From: Gemmatimonadota bacterium | GTDB lineage: Bacteria > JAAXHH01 | DNA: 64,000 nt | Assembly (NCBI GenBank): GCA_009838645.1 | Contig: VXRC01000049.1 | Location: 434,001-498,000 of the forward strand | Direction of reading: 5' to 3' | Part shown: piece by piece, positions 17,598-26,061 of the stretch | Layout: each line of letters begins with the position of its first letter | How positions within the stretch are numbered: position 1 is the stretch's first letter | The notes under the pieces: model-generated | Database searches by the model: none | Seen by the model: the letters and a program-made list of their open reading frames with translations, nothing else | Told to the model about the DNA's origin: nothing | Made by a program: the position numbers and the translations under genes

Positions 17598-19514
17598 GTG
17601 ATCGTGAAACGCATTCCCGAAGCGCTTTACGGCATTGCCATACCGCGACGCACACATCTCGATGGCGGTCTGCTTAGCTTACCGCGACGCACGGTTCTCG
17701 CAAGCGGTCTGCTCGCTCTATTGCTGGCGGTTCAGTTTTCCCTGCCCTCGAGCGTCGAGGGACAACTCAACCGGGCCGCCGACCTGAACCGGCGGATCGA
17801 ACAGGCCAGGAGCCTGGAACGCCTCCGGCAGTATGACCGGGCCGCTGTCCTCTTCGAGCGGGTGCTGCAGGACGACCCGGATAACCGGTCCGCCCTTAAC
17901 GGCGCCCTCAGGCTGTACTTCCGGCTGGAAGCGTTCGACAAGTTGATCCCTCTGCTCGAAACGCATATTGCGAAGTCTCCCGACGATTCAAGATTGCGCG
18001 GCAGGCTTGCCGAAGCGCTATTCGGCGCCGGACGGGCCGGCGAGGCGGAGGAACAGATCCGTAACATGCTGGAACGCTTTCCGCAGAGCGAATCGGCCGT
18101 GAGCCAGATCGCTAATCTGCACCTCAGAAGAGAAGCGTACGACCGGGCCATTCAGACCTACCTTGACGGCCGGAAGCGACTGGGCGATCCGGAGGCTTTC
18201 GCCCTGGCACTCGCCAGTGTCTACACCAGTGCATACGAAGTACCGGGCGCCGTCCGGGAATTCACGCGCTGGCTGACACAGCAACCCGGCCAGTCACGTA
18301 TCGTCAACGACCGGATCGACCTGCTCGCGGCGATCGGAAGCCGGGAACTCGTGGAAGGAGCGCTACGATCGGCGGTGGCTGAACACCGGGACAGCAAGGA
18401 CGCCCACGATCTGCTCGGAAGTTTCTATCTGCGGTCCGGCAAGACGGAGGAGGCACTGGCAGCGTACCGTGAAGCGGACCGGCTGGACGGGGACAGCGGG
18501 AAATACCTGGTCCGGTATGCCGATTGGGCGTTGCGGGAGGGGCATCACCAGGACGCCATCGATACGTACCGGGAGTTGATCGGGGCGAATGGGTCGGAGG
18601 CCCTGCGCGCCGAAGCGTATACCGGGCTTGCCCTGGCGTACCGGAAGCGCGGCGCCATGGACGATGCCGCCGAGACCTACCGGCAGATCATCGCGCAGTA
18701 TCCGAATACGGGGTTCCGGGACGAGGCCATGTCCGACCTGGCGGGCCTGCTCCTGGTCCATTACCGGGACGCGCCGCGGGCGCTCGCCATGTTCCGTTCA
18801 TTGCTGGCGGACGCTTCCGCGCCGGAGTACCGGGAGAAAGCCCGATTCGGCATGGCGGAGTGTTACGTCGCCCTGGGCAGCCTGGAGGACGCGATCGTCC
18901 AGTACAACGCCATCCTCGACCCGGAGGGCAAAGCCACCGAAGCTGAGACCCGGGCGCGGACGCAATACCACCTGGGTGAATTGGCGCTGTTCCAGAACCG
19001 CCTGGATGATGCACTTGGCCGTTTTCAGGATACGGCGGACCGCTTTACGGGCAGCCCCTATGCCAACGACGCGCTGGCGTGGACCATACTGATTGCGGAA
19101 GGCCGCCAGGGAGGAGACGGCCCGCTTTCCGATTACATCCGGTCGGTGCTGCTGCGGCGTCAGTACCGGGACCGGGAAGCCCTGGAAGCCTGCAAGTCGT
19201 TTATCGAAGAAAACGCGGATAGCCCCATCGCCGACACCGTAATCCTGGACATCGGGATGTTGCTCGACCGGATGGGCAAGCCGTTCCAGGCCGTCGCAGC
19301 CCTGCAGAACCTGATCAAGCGGCACCCGAAGAGCCGCCGCGTCGCCGCCGCCCGCTGGCGGATCGCGGAGATCTACGAAGTGAAGATCGGCGACATCCCC
19401 CGGGCGCTCACCGAGTACGAGACCCTGCTCCTCGCCCACCCCGACCACTTCAGGAACGACGCCGCCCGCCGCAAGATCCGGGAACTGACCGAAAACCATC
19501 CCCCCATGCCGTGA
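17598..19514 (+). CDS. Tetratricopeptide-repeat lipoprotein/periplasmic protein
   Basis: A 638-residue protein with an N-terminal hydrophobic export segment (VLASGLLALLLAVQFSL, about 34-50) followed by TPR units almost to the end: for example QYDRAAVLFERVLQDDPDN, DSKDAHDLLGSFYLRSGK, GAMDDAAETYRQIIAQYPN and FQAVAALQNLIKRHPKS. The last repeats resemble the outer-membrane assembly TPRs (BamD/YbgF style, FRNDAARRKIREL). The start is GTG at 17598 or 17604, only 3 bp after the DUF4175-like stop. A 39-bp duplication sits just before and in the signal segment. The stop overlaps the mpl start. It is likely a scaffold for envelope proteins, partnered with the preceding gene; that role is inference. Confidence 0.85.
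   Translation: MIVKRIPEALYGIAIPRRTHLDGGLLSLPRRTVLASGLLALLLAVQFSLPSSVEGQLNRAADLNRRIEQARSLERLRQYDRAAVLFERVLQDDPDNRSALNGALRLYFRLEAFDKLIPLLETHIAKSPDDSRLRGRLAEALFGAGRAGEAEEQIRNMLERFPQSESAVSQIANLHLRREAYDRAIQTYLDGRKRLGDPEAFALALASVYTSAYEVPGAVREFTRWLTQQPGQSRIVNDRIDLLAAIGSRELVEGALRSAVAEHRDSKDAHDLLGSFYLRSGKTEEALAAYREADRLDGDSGKYLVRYADWALREGHHQDAIDTYRELIGANGSEALRAEAYTGLALAYRKRGAMDDAAETYRQIIAQYPNTGFRDEAMSDLAGLLLVHYRDAPRALAMFRSLLADASAPEYREKARFGMAECYVALGSLEDAIVQYNAILDPEGKATEAETRARTQYHLGELALFQNRLDDALGRFQDTADRFTGSPYANDALAWTILIAEGRQGGDGPLSDYIRSVLLRRQYRDREALEACKSFIEENADSPIADTVILDIGMLLDRMGKPFQAVAALQNLIKRHPKSRRVAAARWRIAEIYEVKIGDIPRALTEYETLLLAHPDHFRNDAARRKIRELTENHPPMP
17642..17719 (+). repeat. 39-bp tandem duplication in the TPR gene leader
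   Basis: Copies at 17642-17680 and 17681-17719 both begin accgcgacgcac and end with a ggtctgct-containing stretch. They encode a duplicated Pro-Arg-Arg-Thr...Gly-Leu-Leu segment, so the export signal exists in one degenerate and one hydrophobic version. Confidence 0.85.
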
Positions 19515-20941
19515 CCATGTCCCGACCGCTTCACATTCACCTGGTGGCCGTCTGCGGCACGGGCATGGGTGCGCTCGCGGTGATGCTCAAGTCCCTTGGA
19601 CACCGTGTCACCGGAAGCGACGAGAACGTATATCCCCCGATGAGCACGGTGCTTTCGGAGCAGCAGATACCGGTGTTCGAGGGTTTCTCTGCCGCCAACC
19701 TGGATCCTCGGCCGGACCTCGTGGTCATTGGAAACGCCGTTTCCCGGGGCAATCCCGAGGCCGAAGCCGTCCTGGAACTGAAGATCCGGTACGCTTCCAT
19801 GCCGGAGACGCTCAAGTCCTTCTTCCTGTGGGAACGCAAGTCGATCATAGTCGCGGGTACACACGGTAAAACGACGACGACGGCGATGCTCGCCTGGGTG
19901 CTCACAGAGGCCGGCCTGGATCCCAGCTACATCGTCGGCGGCGTGCCTGTCGGCTGGCAATCCGGCGCGCGGCTGGGATCGGGCGACCTGTTCATCCTGG
20001 AAGGCGACGAATACGACAGCGCCTTCTTCGACAAGCGGGCGAAGTTCCTTCATTACCTGCCCGACACGGTGATCATCAACAACGTCGAGTTCGATCACGC
20101 GGACATCTACGATTCGATCGACGAGATCGCGCTTTCCTTCAGGAGGCTGGTCAACATCATTCCTAAAAACGGGTTGTTGATCGGACCGGAGGACGACGAG
20201 CGCGTCCTGACGCTCGCTTCCCACGCACACTGTGCGGTCCATACCCTGGGCATGTCGTCAAGCGCCCGGTGGTCGGCGCGCAACGTGTCCTTCGATCCCG
20301 GGGGCACGTCCTTCGACCTGTATGAGCGGGACGAGCACCGCGCCCGGCTGTCGACGGATCAGCTCGGCGACCACAATGTCAGGAACGCCCTGGCCGTAAT
20401 CGCCGCCGCACGCCATTACGGGGTATCGTGGCCGGACCTGGCCCGGGGTCTCGCGTCCTTCCCCGGCGTGAAACGACGTCTCGAAGTGCGGGGCGAGGTA
20501 AACGGCATCACGGTCTACGACGACTTCGCCCACCACCCCACGGCCGTCCGGGCCACGCTGGACGCACTCAGCAAGGTCGCGCCCTGCCGGCGGACCTGGG
20601 CGGTGTTCGAACCCCGTTCGGCGACGACCATCCGACGGACCTTCCAGGACGCCTATGCCACCGCGTTCGACCAGGCGGACCGAGTGCTGATCGCGCCGGT
20701 TTACCTGCCCGAGAAGGCGCCTCCAGGAAACAGGTTTTCGGTGGAAGAACTAGTGGCGGGGCTGCGTGAACGCGGCGTGGATGCCGAAGCACCGGGCAAC
20801 GTGGAACAGATCGTTTGGCGACTGGCTGGACAGGCGGAACCAGGCGACCGGATCGTGTTCATGAGCAACGGGGGTTTCGGCGGCATTCACGAAAAGACCA
20901 TGAACATGCTGGAGCGAGGGCGCGCGGCGGAGCCTGGCTAG
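19511..20941 (+). CDS. mpl: UDP-N-acetylmuramate:L-Ala-gamma-D-Glu-meso-DAP ligase (Mpl)
   Basis: A 476-residue Mur-ligase family enzyme that attaches recycled L-Ala-D-Glu-mDAP tripeptide to UDP-MurNAc. It shows the N-terminal HLVAVCGTGMGALA, the ATP loop AGTHGKTTTTAML (about 113) and the Mpl hallmark LEGDEYDSAFFDKR followed by FLHYLPDTVIINNVEFDHADIY. The C-terminal domain has YDDFAHHPTAVRATLDAL. The longer FDKR-type motif distinguishes it from MurC. It implies a meso-DAP peptidoglycan with turnover recycling. GTG 19511 overlaps the TPR stop (GTGA); ATG 19517 is an alternative. It is the last gene of the envelope operon. Confidence 0.94.
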   Translation: MTMSRPLHIHLVAVCGTGMGALAVMLKSLGHRVTGSDENVYPPMSTVLSEQQIPVFEGFSAANLDPRPDLVVIGNAVSRGNPEAEAVLELKIRYASMPETLKSFFLWERKSIIVAGTHGKTTTTAMLAWVLTEAGLDPSYIVGGVPVGWQSGARLGSGDLFILEGDEYDSAFFDKRAKFLHYLPDTVIINNVEFDHADIYDSIDEIALSFRRLVNIIPKNGLLIGPEDDERVLTLASHAHCAVHTLGMSSSARWSARNVSFDPGGTSFDLYERDEHRARLSTDQLGDHNVRNALAVIAAARHYGVSWPDLARGLASFPGVKRRLEVRGEVNGITVYDDFAHHPTAVRATLDALSKVAPCRRTWAVFEPRSATTIRRTFQDAYATAFDQADRVLIAPVYLPEKAPPGNRFSVEELVAGLRERGVDAEAPGNVEQIVWRLAGQAEPGDRIVFMSNGGFGGIHEKTMNMLERGRAAEPG

Positions 20942-20989
20942 TCAGGCGGCCGTCGCGGAAAGGCGGTGGTCGTGGTCAGGCGGCCGGAG

Positions 20990-22009
20990 TCAGGCGTATC
21001 GTGCGTATACTTCGACGTCCAGCACGTTGCCGGCGGCCTTGAACTGCTGCCGGAGCGTAGCCTCGCGGACGAATCCCGCGTCTTCCAATGCAGCGGTCTT
21101 CGTGCCGTCGCCCGGTTCGACGTGGCAGAGTGCCTTGCGTCCGGCAGGCAAGAGAAAAGACTCGAGCAGCGGCTTCAGTTGTGCCTTGAAGGCGGAATGA
21201 ACGGTCAGGTCGAGGAGCAAGGTCTCGCCGCGCCACCTGGTGTCCGGCACCAGAGTCGCGTAGCCCGCGACCGCGCCGTGCTCAGTGACCACCAGCCGGA
21301 CCTGGACATCCTCCTCTTCCCGCGTTTGCTTCATCAGTCCCAGGTAGGCCCCCTCGAACATGCGCGGCCCCATATGTCCCAGTCCCACGTTGCGCAGGTG
21401 TGGCGGACCGTCCTGGGCGCAGAGCACGTTCAGCGAAGGCCAGTGCTTCCAGTCCCCCGGGATTACTCGGGCTTTGCCGGTCCCGTCCACCCGAAGATGC
21501 TCCACCTCGAAGGCGGCGTTCCCCATGTACTTCATATGGCCTGATTCCGGCACGACGCTTCGGAAGCCGAAGCCGTGGTAGAGGTAGTAGGGATGGGTGC
21601 CGTAACCGGTGGACAGCGTCAGGTACCGGTCGCACCGGTCCTTGAAATCGGCCATCTGTTCGGTCATGACGAGGCGGGCGATGCCCTTGCGGCGGTGTTC
21701 AGGCGCGGTATACACGTGGCTCAGGATGCCGATGCCGTCGTGCTCACTGACCATGATGTTGCAGACTGACCGGTTGTTCAAGCGGCCGAGGTAGAACCGG
21801 GTTTCAAGCGGGCCGACCCGGCCGGCGAAGACCTCGTCGAGGTGCCACTGTTCGTTGCTCGACTTGTGGGCCAGGATGGGCCGGACGAGCGGCGCATGGT
21901 TGTCCGGCGCCTCATCGTCGTCCGGTGCGTGGTCGCCTGACGCAAGAACGACGCCGATCTCCAGCGTTTCGCCTGTGCGGAGGGTCTTGTCAGCGATTGG
22001 TGTGTACAT
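20990..22009 (-). CDS. GNAT family N-acetyltransferase
   Basis: A 339-residue protein with a GNAT domain in its first half: VCNIMVSEHDGIGILSHVYT followed by the acetyl-CoA pyrophosphate loop RRKGIARLVM, then TLSTGYGTHPYYLYHGFGF, the usual end of the fold. The C-terminal half (about 190-339) contains a second, weaker alpha/beta segment (EEDVQVRLVVTEHGAVAGYATL), so this may be a tandem GNAT with a degenerate second copy. I choose the ATG at 22009 rather than a TTG 17 codons upstream, since the conserved sequence begins there. The substrate is unknown. It converges on mpl with a 48-bp spacer holding two gtcaggcggcc copies. Confidence 0.8.
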   Translation of the reverse strand: MYTPIADKTLRTGETLEIGVVLASGDHAPDDDEAPDNHAPLVRPILAHKSSNEQWHLDEVFAGRVGPLETRFYLGRLNNRSVCNIMVSEHDGIGILSHVYTAPEHRRKGIARLVMTEQMADFKDRCDRYLTLSTGYGTHPYYLYHGFGFRSVVPESGHMKYMGNAAFEVEHLRVDGTGKARVIPGDWKHWPSLNVLCAQDGPPHLRNVGLGHMGPRMFEGAYLGLMKQTREEEDVQVRLVVTEHGAVAGYATLVPDTRWRGETLLLDLTVHSAFKAQLKPLLESFLLPAGRKALCHVEPGDGTKTAALEDAGFVREATLRQQFKAAGNVLDVEVYARYA

Positions 22010-22132
22010 AGGGAGATGGTGAATGGTGCGGACTGGCGTACGGGCTTGAGTACGTGCCAAGGTGCAGAATCAAGAAAGGCTTGTGTACGGGCCAGCCCTG
22101 GGGCGTCGGCTGACTATGGTTCAGGGTCGGAT

Positions 22133-22552
22133 CTAGTTCTGCCCGGTACAGCCCAGCACGTAGCCGACGGCCATCCCAGCCAACGCCACCTGAACCGTAT
22201 CGATGACGACCTTGACCAGTGTACCGGTAAGACTCAGCATAGTGGTCATGCCGAACAGGCTCAAGCCGAGGAACAGATGGAGGAGCAACCCGAAGACCGC
22301 ACTGGTCCCGAGGGCCTTTTTAGCGCCGGTATGGTCCGTCCAGCAGCCGAGGAGGACGGTCAGCAACGCCCCCATGGCCACGGCGCCCAGCACGATCGTC
22401 CACACGTTCGGGCTGGACTTCATGATCAGTTCGGGGGCTGTCACTGCGAAACCTGTGAAAAGACCGCCAAACAAGGTCCCGGTGACCAGGCCTAGTATCA
22501 GTACCGCAGCGGCTCCGGTCACGGTCGCCATGGCGAATCGTCGCACGGACAT
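22133..22552 (-). CDS. Small four-helix membrane protein, paralogue A
   Basis: 139 residues, almost entirely hydrophobic, with four predicted transmembrane helices (about 10-35, 50-72, 80-103, 112-134). The order of features (short polar loop with ELIMKSSPNVW, GCWTDHTGAKKA between helices 2 and 3, VVIDTVQVALAGMAVGYVLG at the end) is mirrored by the next gene upstream, so the two are paralogues. I recognise no domain. Similar small proteins are annotated as hypothetical membrane proteins in environmental genomes. It follows paralogue B by 56 bp on the same strand and is likely co-transcribed. Confidence 0.7.
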   Translation of the reverse strand: MSVRRFAMATVTGAAAVLILGLVTGTLFGGLFTGFAVTAPELIMKSSPNVWTIVLGAVAMGALLTVLLGCWTDHTGAKKALGTSAVFGLLLHLFLGLSLFGMTTMLSLTGTLVKVVIDTVQVALAGMAVGYVLGCTGQN

Positions 22553-22608
22553 AGACTCCTCTTCCCGGGCAGGCTCAATCGGTGTTCAAGCGCTTGCCTC
22601 AGCCCGGC

Positions 22609-23067
22609 TCAACTGGTGACCGCAGCGGGGGATCCGGCCGAAGATCCGGCGGGCTGCTTCCTGCGCAGCACCATCCCGATCACGGCGCCCGCCACGGCAA
22701 CGCGCACCGTCGTCAGGACGACGTCGAACAACGTCGCCTGCAGATTCATGTAGTTCACCGTGCCATAGAATATCATGCTGATCGCGAGACTCATCAGGAA
22801 ACCGAAAACCGCACCGGTCCTGAGTCCCGCAACCGCGCCGGATACGCCCGCCCAGCAGCCGATTACGAGACACAGAAGGACGGCCAGAATCAACTCGCTC
22901 AGGTAAATGAACAGCATTTCGGGCGGGTCTTTGGCCACGGAGGCCGCGCCGGGTTCGGCATTCGCCGCGAAGTATCCGGTGAATACCATCGCGTAGAGGA
23001 TGAATCCCAGGACGAGCAGGACCAGCGTGCCGACGATTATGGCGATCGCAATACGTACAATGCTCAT
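22609..23067 (-). CDS. Small four-helix membrane protein, paralogue B
   Basis: 152 residues from the ATG at 23067 (an in-frame extension of 10 codons is less likely). Four predicted transmembrane helices: IAIAIIVGTLVLLVLGFILYA, LSELILAVLLCLVIGCW, RTGAVFGFLMSLAISMIF, and VVLTTVRVAVAGAVIGMVL. It shares with paralogue A a GCW motif after helix 2, a charged turn before helix 3, and the AVAG-type final helix. The C-terminus is a short Ala/Ser/Gly tail. Function unknown. Tandem duplication of a small membrane protein suggests a heteromeric membrane complex or simple gene duplication. Confidence 0.7.
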   Translation of the reverse strand: MSIVRIAIAIIVGTLVLLVLGFILYAMVFTGYFAANAEPGAASVAKDPPEMLFIYLSELILAVLLCLVIGCWAGVSGAVAGLRTGAVFGFLMSLAISMIFYGTVNYMNLQATLFDVVLTTVRVAVAGAVIGMVLRRKQPAGSSAGSPAAVTS

Positions 23068-23117
23068 AGTGGCTCCGGGAATTTGTAATCTACACAACCC
23101 TCAGTCTGTCCGGGATC

Positions 23118-24503
23118 TTAACTCTCCGCGAGACCTGCGACCCGGTCGATCAGCGTATCCACCTGGTCGGCCGTATCCATGACGTGCAGCGTGGCGCGTA
23201 CCCCGCTGAAACCGCCGGCGGCGCCGACAGTACGGATATAGATGTTCGGGCTGCGGTACCAGAGACGCCCGACGATGAAGGATGGGTCGAGGTCCTTTAC
23301 GGAAAAGGATATGAGGGCGCAGGACATACTTGGGTCGTCCGATGCGTACACCGTGACACCGTCGATGGCCTTCAGGCCCTGGATCAGGCGCCGGGACAGG
23401 TAACGGAGCCGGGCTTCCGTAGCCTCGACGGTAAGCCGGTTGTGGAAATCGAGGGCCGCGCCGATCGAGACGCGGTCTGAATAGCTCGTGGAACCCCGCT
23501 GTTCCAGTTTCCTCGCCCCAGTGATAGCCCATTCAGGATTCGAAGAACCCGTGTAGACCAGCGGATGCACTCTGTCCCCAATGTCGTTCCGTACGAAGAG
23601 AAACCCGGTATGCTGGGCCGCCAGCATGTACTTGTGGCCCGGTCCCGCATACATGTCGCATCCGAGTTCGTTCATGTCCATCTTCATCATGCCCGGCGGC
23701 TGGGCGCCGTCGATCAGCGTGATGATACCCCGGTCGCGGGCGATCTCGCAGATCTCCCTGACCGGCATGACGAACCCGTCGGTGTAATTGACGTGGCAGA
23801 TTGTGAGAAATTTGGTCTTCGGCGTGATGCCCGCCGCCACGGCGTCGATGACCTTCTGCGGACTGTCCGGCGTGCGGAAACTGGGATCCGAGATGTCCAC
23901 CATCTTGAACTCCAGGCCGTCCCGTTTCGCGCGGTAAGCCATCATGTTCTTCACCCAGCCATAATCATAGTTCGTGGTCAGGATCTCATCGCCGGGATCC
24001 AGCCGTAATCCCATGAATCCGAGGCCCATCCCGTCGGTGGTGCTGTTGGTAAAAGCGATTTCGTCGACCTCGGAACCTATGAACGCGGCCATCTTCTCAC
24101 GGATCTCGTCCATCCCCGCGAAGAAGTAGGTCGACCAGCACATGTTGGGATCCGAATTCACTGCTTCCACGGCGTCGACCTGCGCCTTGTGCACGCTCAC
24201 GGGCGAAATGCCCCGGGTGCCCGAATTCATGTAGATGACATTGTTGCGTAGCAGGAACTGGTTCGCCACGCCTTCCCAGTATGCCTCGTCGTCCGGGGCC
24301 GCTCCGCCGGGCGGGATGTCGGCGATGTCGGGCAGAGGCTCCGCTTCGGCTTCAGTGACCGAGGACAGCAGGGTCGACGCACCGGCCACCCCGGCCGCGC
24401 CGGCCATCACGCTGCCCATGAATCCGCGGCGGGACAGGTTCTGGATCCTCTCGGAATCCTGGATTCGGGAATCGATCTTGATCGAGCCTTCGTTGTCAGA
24501 CAT
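23118..24503 (-). CDS. Class-V aminotransferase (isopenicillin N epimerase-like) with Tat signal
   Basis: A 461-residue fold-type I PLP enzyme. The N-terminus has a twin-arginine signal (LSRRGFMGSVMAGAAGVAGA, residues 23-42) followed by an Ala-rich c-region, so folded holoenzyme is probably exported. The PLP site is clear: FTNSTTDGMG (phosphate cradle), TLIDGAQPPG (Asp for the pyridine N) and AGPGHKYML with the Schiff-base Lys. The closest family flavour is isopenicillin N epimerase/cysteine desulfurase-like; the reaction is unknown. GGAGG precedes the ATG, and a promoter with an inverted repeat lies upstream (24568-24622). An exported PLP aminotransferase is unusual. Confidence 0.85.
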   Translation of the reverse strand: MSDNEGSIKIDSRIQDSERIQNLSRRGFMGSVMAGAAGVAGASTLLSSVTEAEAEPLPDIADIPPGGAAPDDEAYWEGVANQFLLRNNVIYMNSGTRGISPVSVHKAQVDAVEAVNSDPNMCWSTYFFAGMDEIREKMAAFIGSEVDEIAFTNSTTDGMGLGFMGLRLDPGDEILTTNYDYGWVKNMMAYRAKRDGLEFKMVDISDPSFRTPDSPQKVIDAVAAGITPKTKFLTICHVNYTDGFVMPVREICEIARDRGIITLIDGAQPPGMMKMDMNELGCDMYAGPGHKYMLAAQHTGFLFVRNDIGDRVHPLVYTGSSNPEWAITGARKLEQRGSTSYSDRVSIGAALDFHNRLTVEATEARLRYLSRRLIQGLKAIDGVTVYASDDPSMSCALISFSVKDLDPSFIVGRLWYRSPNIYIRTVGAAGGFSGVRATLHVMDTADQVDTLIDRVAGLAES

Positions 24504-24567
24504 GGAAAACCTCCGTCAGGGATCGAAATTCTCCCAGAATTCAACTGTGTGGGGAAGGTTAGAGTTC

Positions 24568-24596
24568 AGTATAAACCGGTACAAAGATGTAAACAA
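24568..24596 (-). promoter_or_regulatory. Promoter of the Tat-aminotransferase gene with flanking inverted repeat
   Basis: Reading the minus strand, TTGTTT (24596-24591), 17 bp, then TATACT (24573-24568; 5 of 6 matches). The arms TACAAAGAT (24580-24588) and ATCTTTGTA (24614-24622) form a perfect 9-bp inverted repeat bracketing the -35 region, a plausible operator. Confidence 0.55.
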
Positions 24597-24630
24597 GTAT
24601 ATACGTAATTAGTATCTTTGTAGCCCCGAT

Positions 24631-25884
24631 TCATCGACTTTCTTGGAGGTTTTTCTGGAGTTCCGGGTGCAGGTTACTTACCAGCTTGTTGAAGTGATTA
24701 CGCATCCAGAAAACAGCGTTTCTGAATTCCTCACTTTCACTATCTCTTAAAAAAGATGTGTCGCAATTTAAGGTAAAACCGAGTCTGGGTCTGCCATTTG
24801 CGTTTTCCCAGCAGTCCAGGTCATTCCCGATTTTGATCCTGTATACATCAAGTGATGAAGTGATTTCCTCAAATATCCGTTCCTCCCTGGTATGGTTCTT
24901 ACGTACAGACAGATAGCAGCCCATAGTGCCCTGGCGTCGATATAGAAATGCGACAAAGGTCAACGCCCAGCCGTTGAATGACGAATTTCTAACTGGTATA
25001 TGCAGGGTTGAGCCACGGGGAATCTCCGGCCATGTGTCTGCTGGCACATTAACCGTAGAATCAGAAAACTTTAAATCACTTAGAACGTCTGTCCAGAATC
25101 GCTGGTTCTCCTGTTCGCTTTCAGAAATTGTACTCGTACCACTACCTTCATCAGTCTCATCGGGATCAACTGGCATGAGCGACCCAAAGTCCCCCTCGAA
25201 AGTGAATCGCTGCACAATCTCGGTGCGCGCCAGGACGCGTGGATGAACGAAAAGTTGATCGGAAGCGTCTCTAAAAAGAATCGATTCTACCAGCGCCAAG
25301 TTGAAGTGCAACCCACTGTACCTCTGAACGAAGTCGACTATGTTTTCTACGCCCTCCTGAATTCCATCACCTACGATAAGCAGTAGAAACTCCCCTCGTC
25401 TCAGGTGACGGCTTACATTGTCTACAAAGTCATTCTCGTTCACAGCATTGTTTTCGTTCCTGACCAAATTGAAAAGAACATTCCCTGTATTTCCCGTGTT
25501 GAGTGATACTTCGCGTAGCAAATCTTCATATCCCCATGAAGCCAGGTCCTTGGCATAATCGAGAATCTGACCAATAACCTCGCGTCGCGCTTCCGGATTA
25601 CGCCATAGCTTGAATTCTGCAAGTACCAGTCGCCCATGGGGGTTGACATACAAAGCATCTACTTTACCAGATGGAGTTCTCAATTCAGTACATACTGGTA
25701 AGATTCCCATGTATGCTGGATCGATTGCTGAAATCGGAAGCGTCTCGGGATGTCGATACAGAAGGTTCTGAAGGGTTGACTCGCTCATACTTCCTTCGGA
25801 TACGTTGGCTCCGAGGCGCAGTCGTTCATAGATCTCCACTTCATTGTTATGGGCTGTGTCGATTTTGATTAGTCTGTCTTGCAT
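24631..25884 (-). CDS. PD-(D/E)XK nuclease-fold protein, probable DUF4268-type C-terminus; AT-rich
   Basis: 417 residues. The N-terminal half has a PD-(D/E)XK core: Asp in GKVDALYVN (about 76), Glu-x-Lys in LVLAEFKLW (about 87-89), and a downstream Gln-x3-Tyr (GQILDYAKDL). These are the catalytic signatures of NucS/restriction-type endonucleases. The C-terminal third (FLYRRQGTMGCYLSVRKNHTRE...) resembles DUF4268, often seen in such proteins. The DNA is far poorer in GC than the flanks (one sampled 60-base stretch is 40%) and codon use differs, pointing to recent transfer. The ATG at 25884 has GGAG upstream. No methylase or partner is adjacent, so a solitary defence or repair nuclease is a possibility, not shown. 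Confidence 0.7.
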   Translation of the reverse strand: MQDRLIKIDTAHNNEVEIYERLRLGANVSEGSMSESTLQNLLYRHPETLPISAIDPAYMGILPVCTELRTPSGKVDALYVNPHGRLVLAEFKLWRNPEARREVIGQILDYAKDLASWGYEDLLREVSLNTGNTGNVLFNLVRNENNAVNENDFVDNVSRHLRRGEFLLLIVGDGIQEGVENIVDFVQRYSGLHFNLALVESILFRDASDQLFVHPRVLARTEIVQRFTFEGDFGSLMPVDPDETDEGSGTSTISESEQENQRFWTDVLSDLKFSDSTVNVPADTWPEIPRGSTLHIPVRNSSFNGWALTFVAFLYRRQGTMGCYLSVRKNHTREERIFEEITSSLDVYRIKIGNDLDCWENANGRPRLGFTLNCDTSFLRDSESEEFRNAVFWMRNHFNKLVSNLHPELQKNLQESR

Positions 25885-26061
25885 AGGTAGCGCTCCAGCT
25901 TCATATCTAGAACGGTCGTGGCACTGTCCTGGCAGCTGAACAGTGGGTGAATCCATTGTTGGACGTTACGACTTCAGTTGAACGATACAGCATTAGTGGT
26001 GTGAACAGTCTCTATGAGATAGCAGTACCCTTAGTTACTTTAACACCACCTCTAACCTCGG

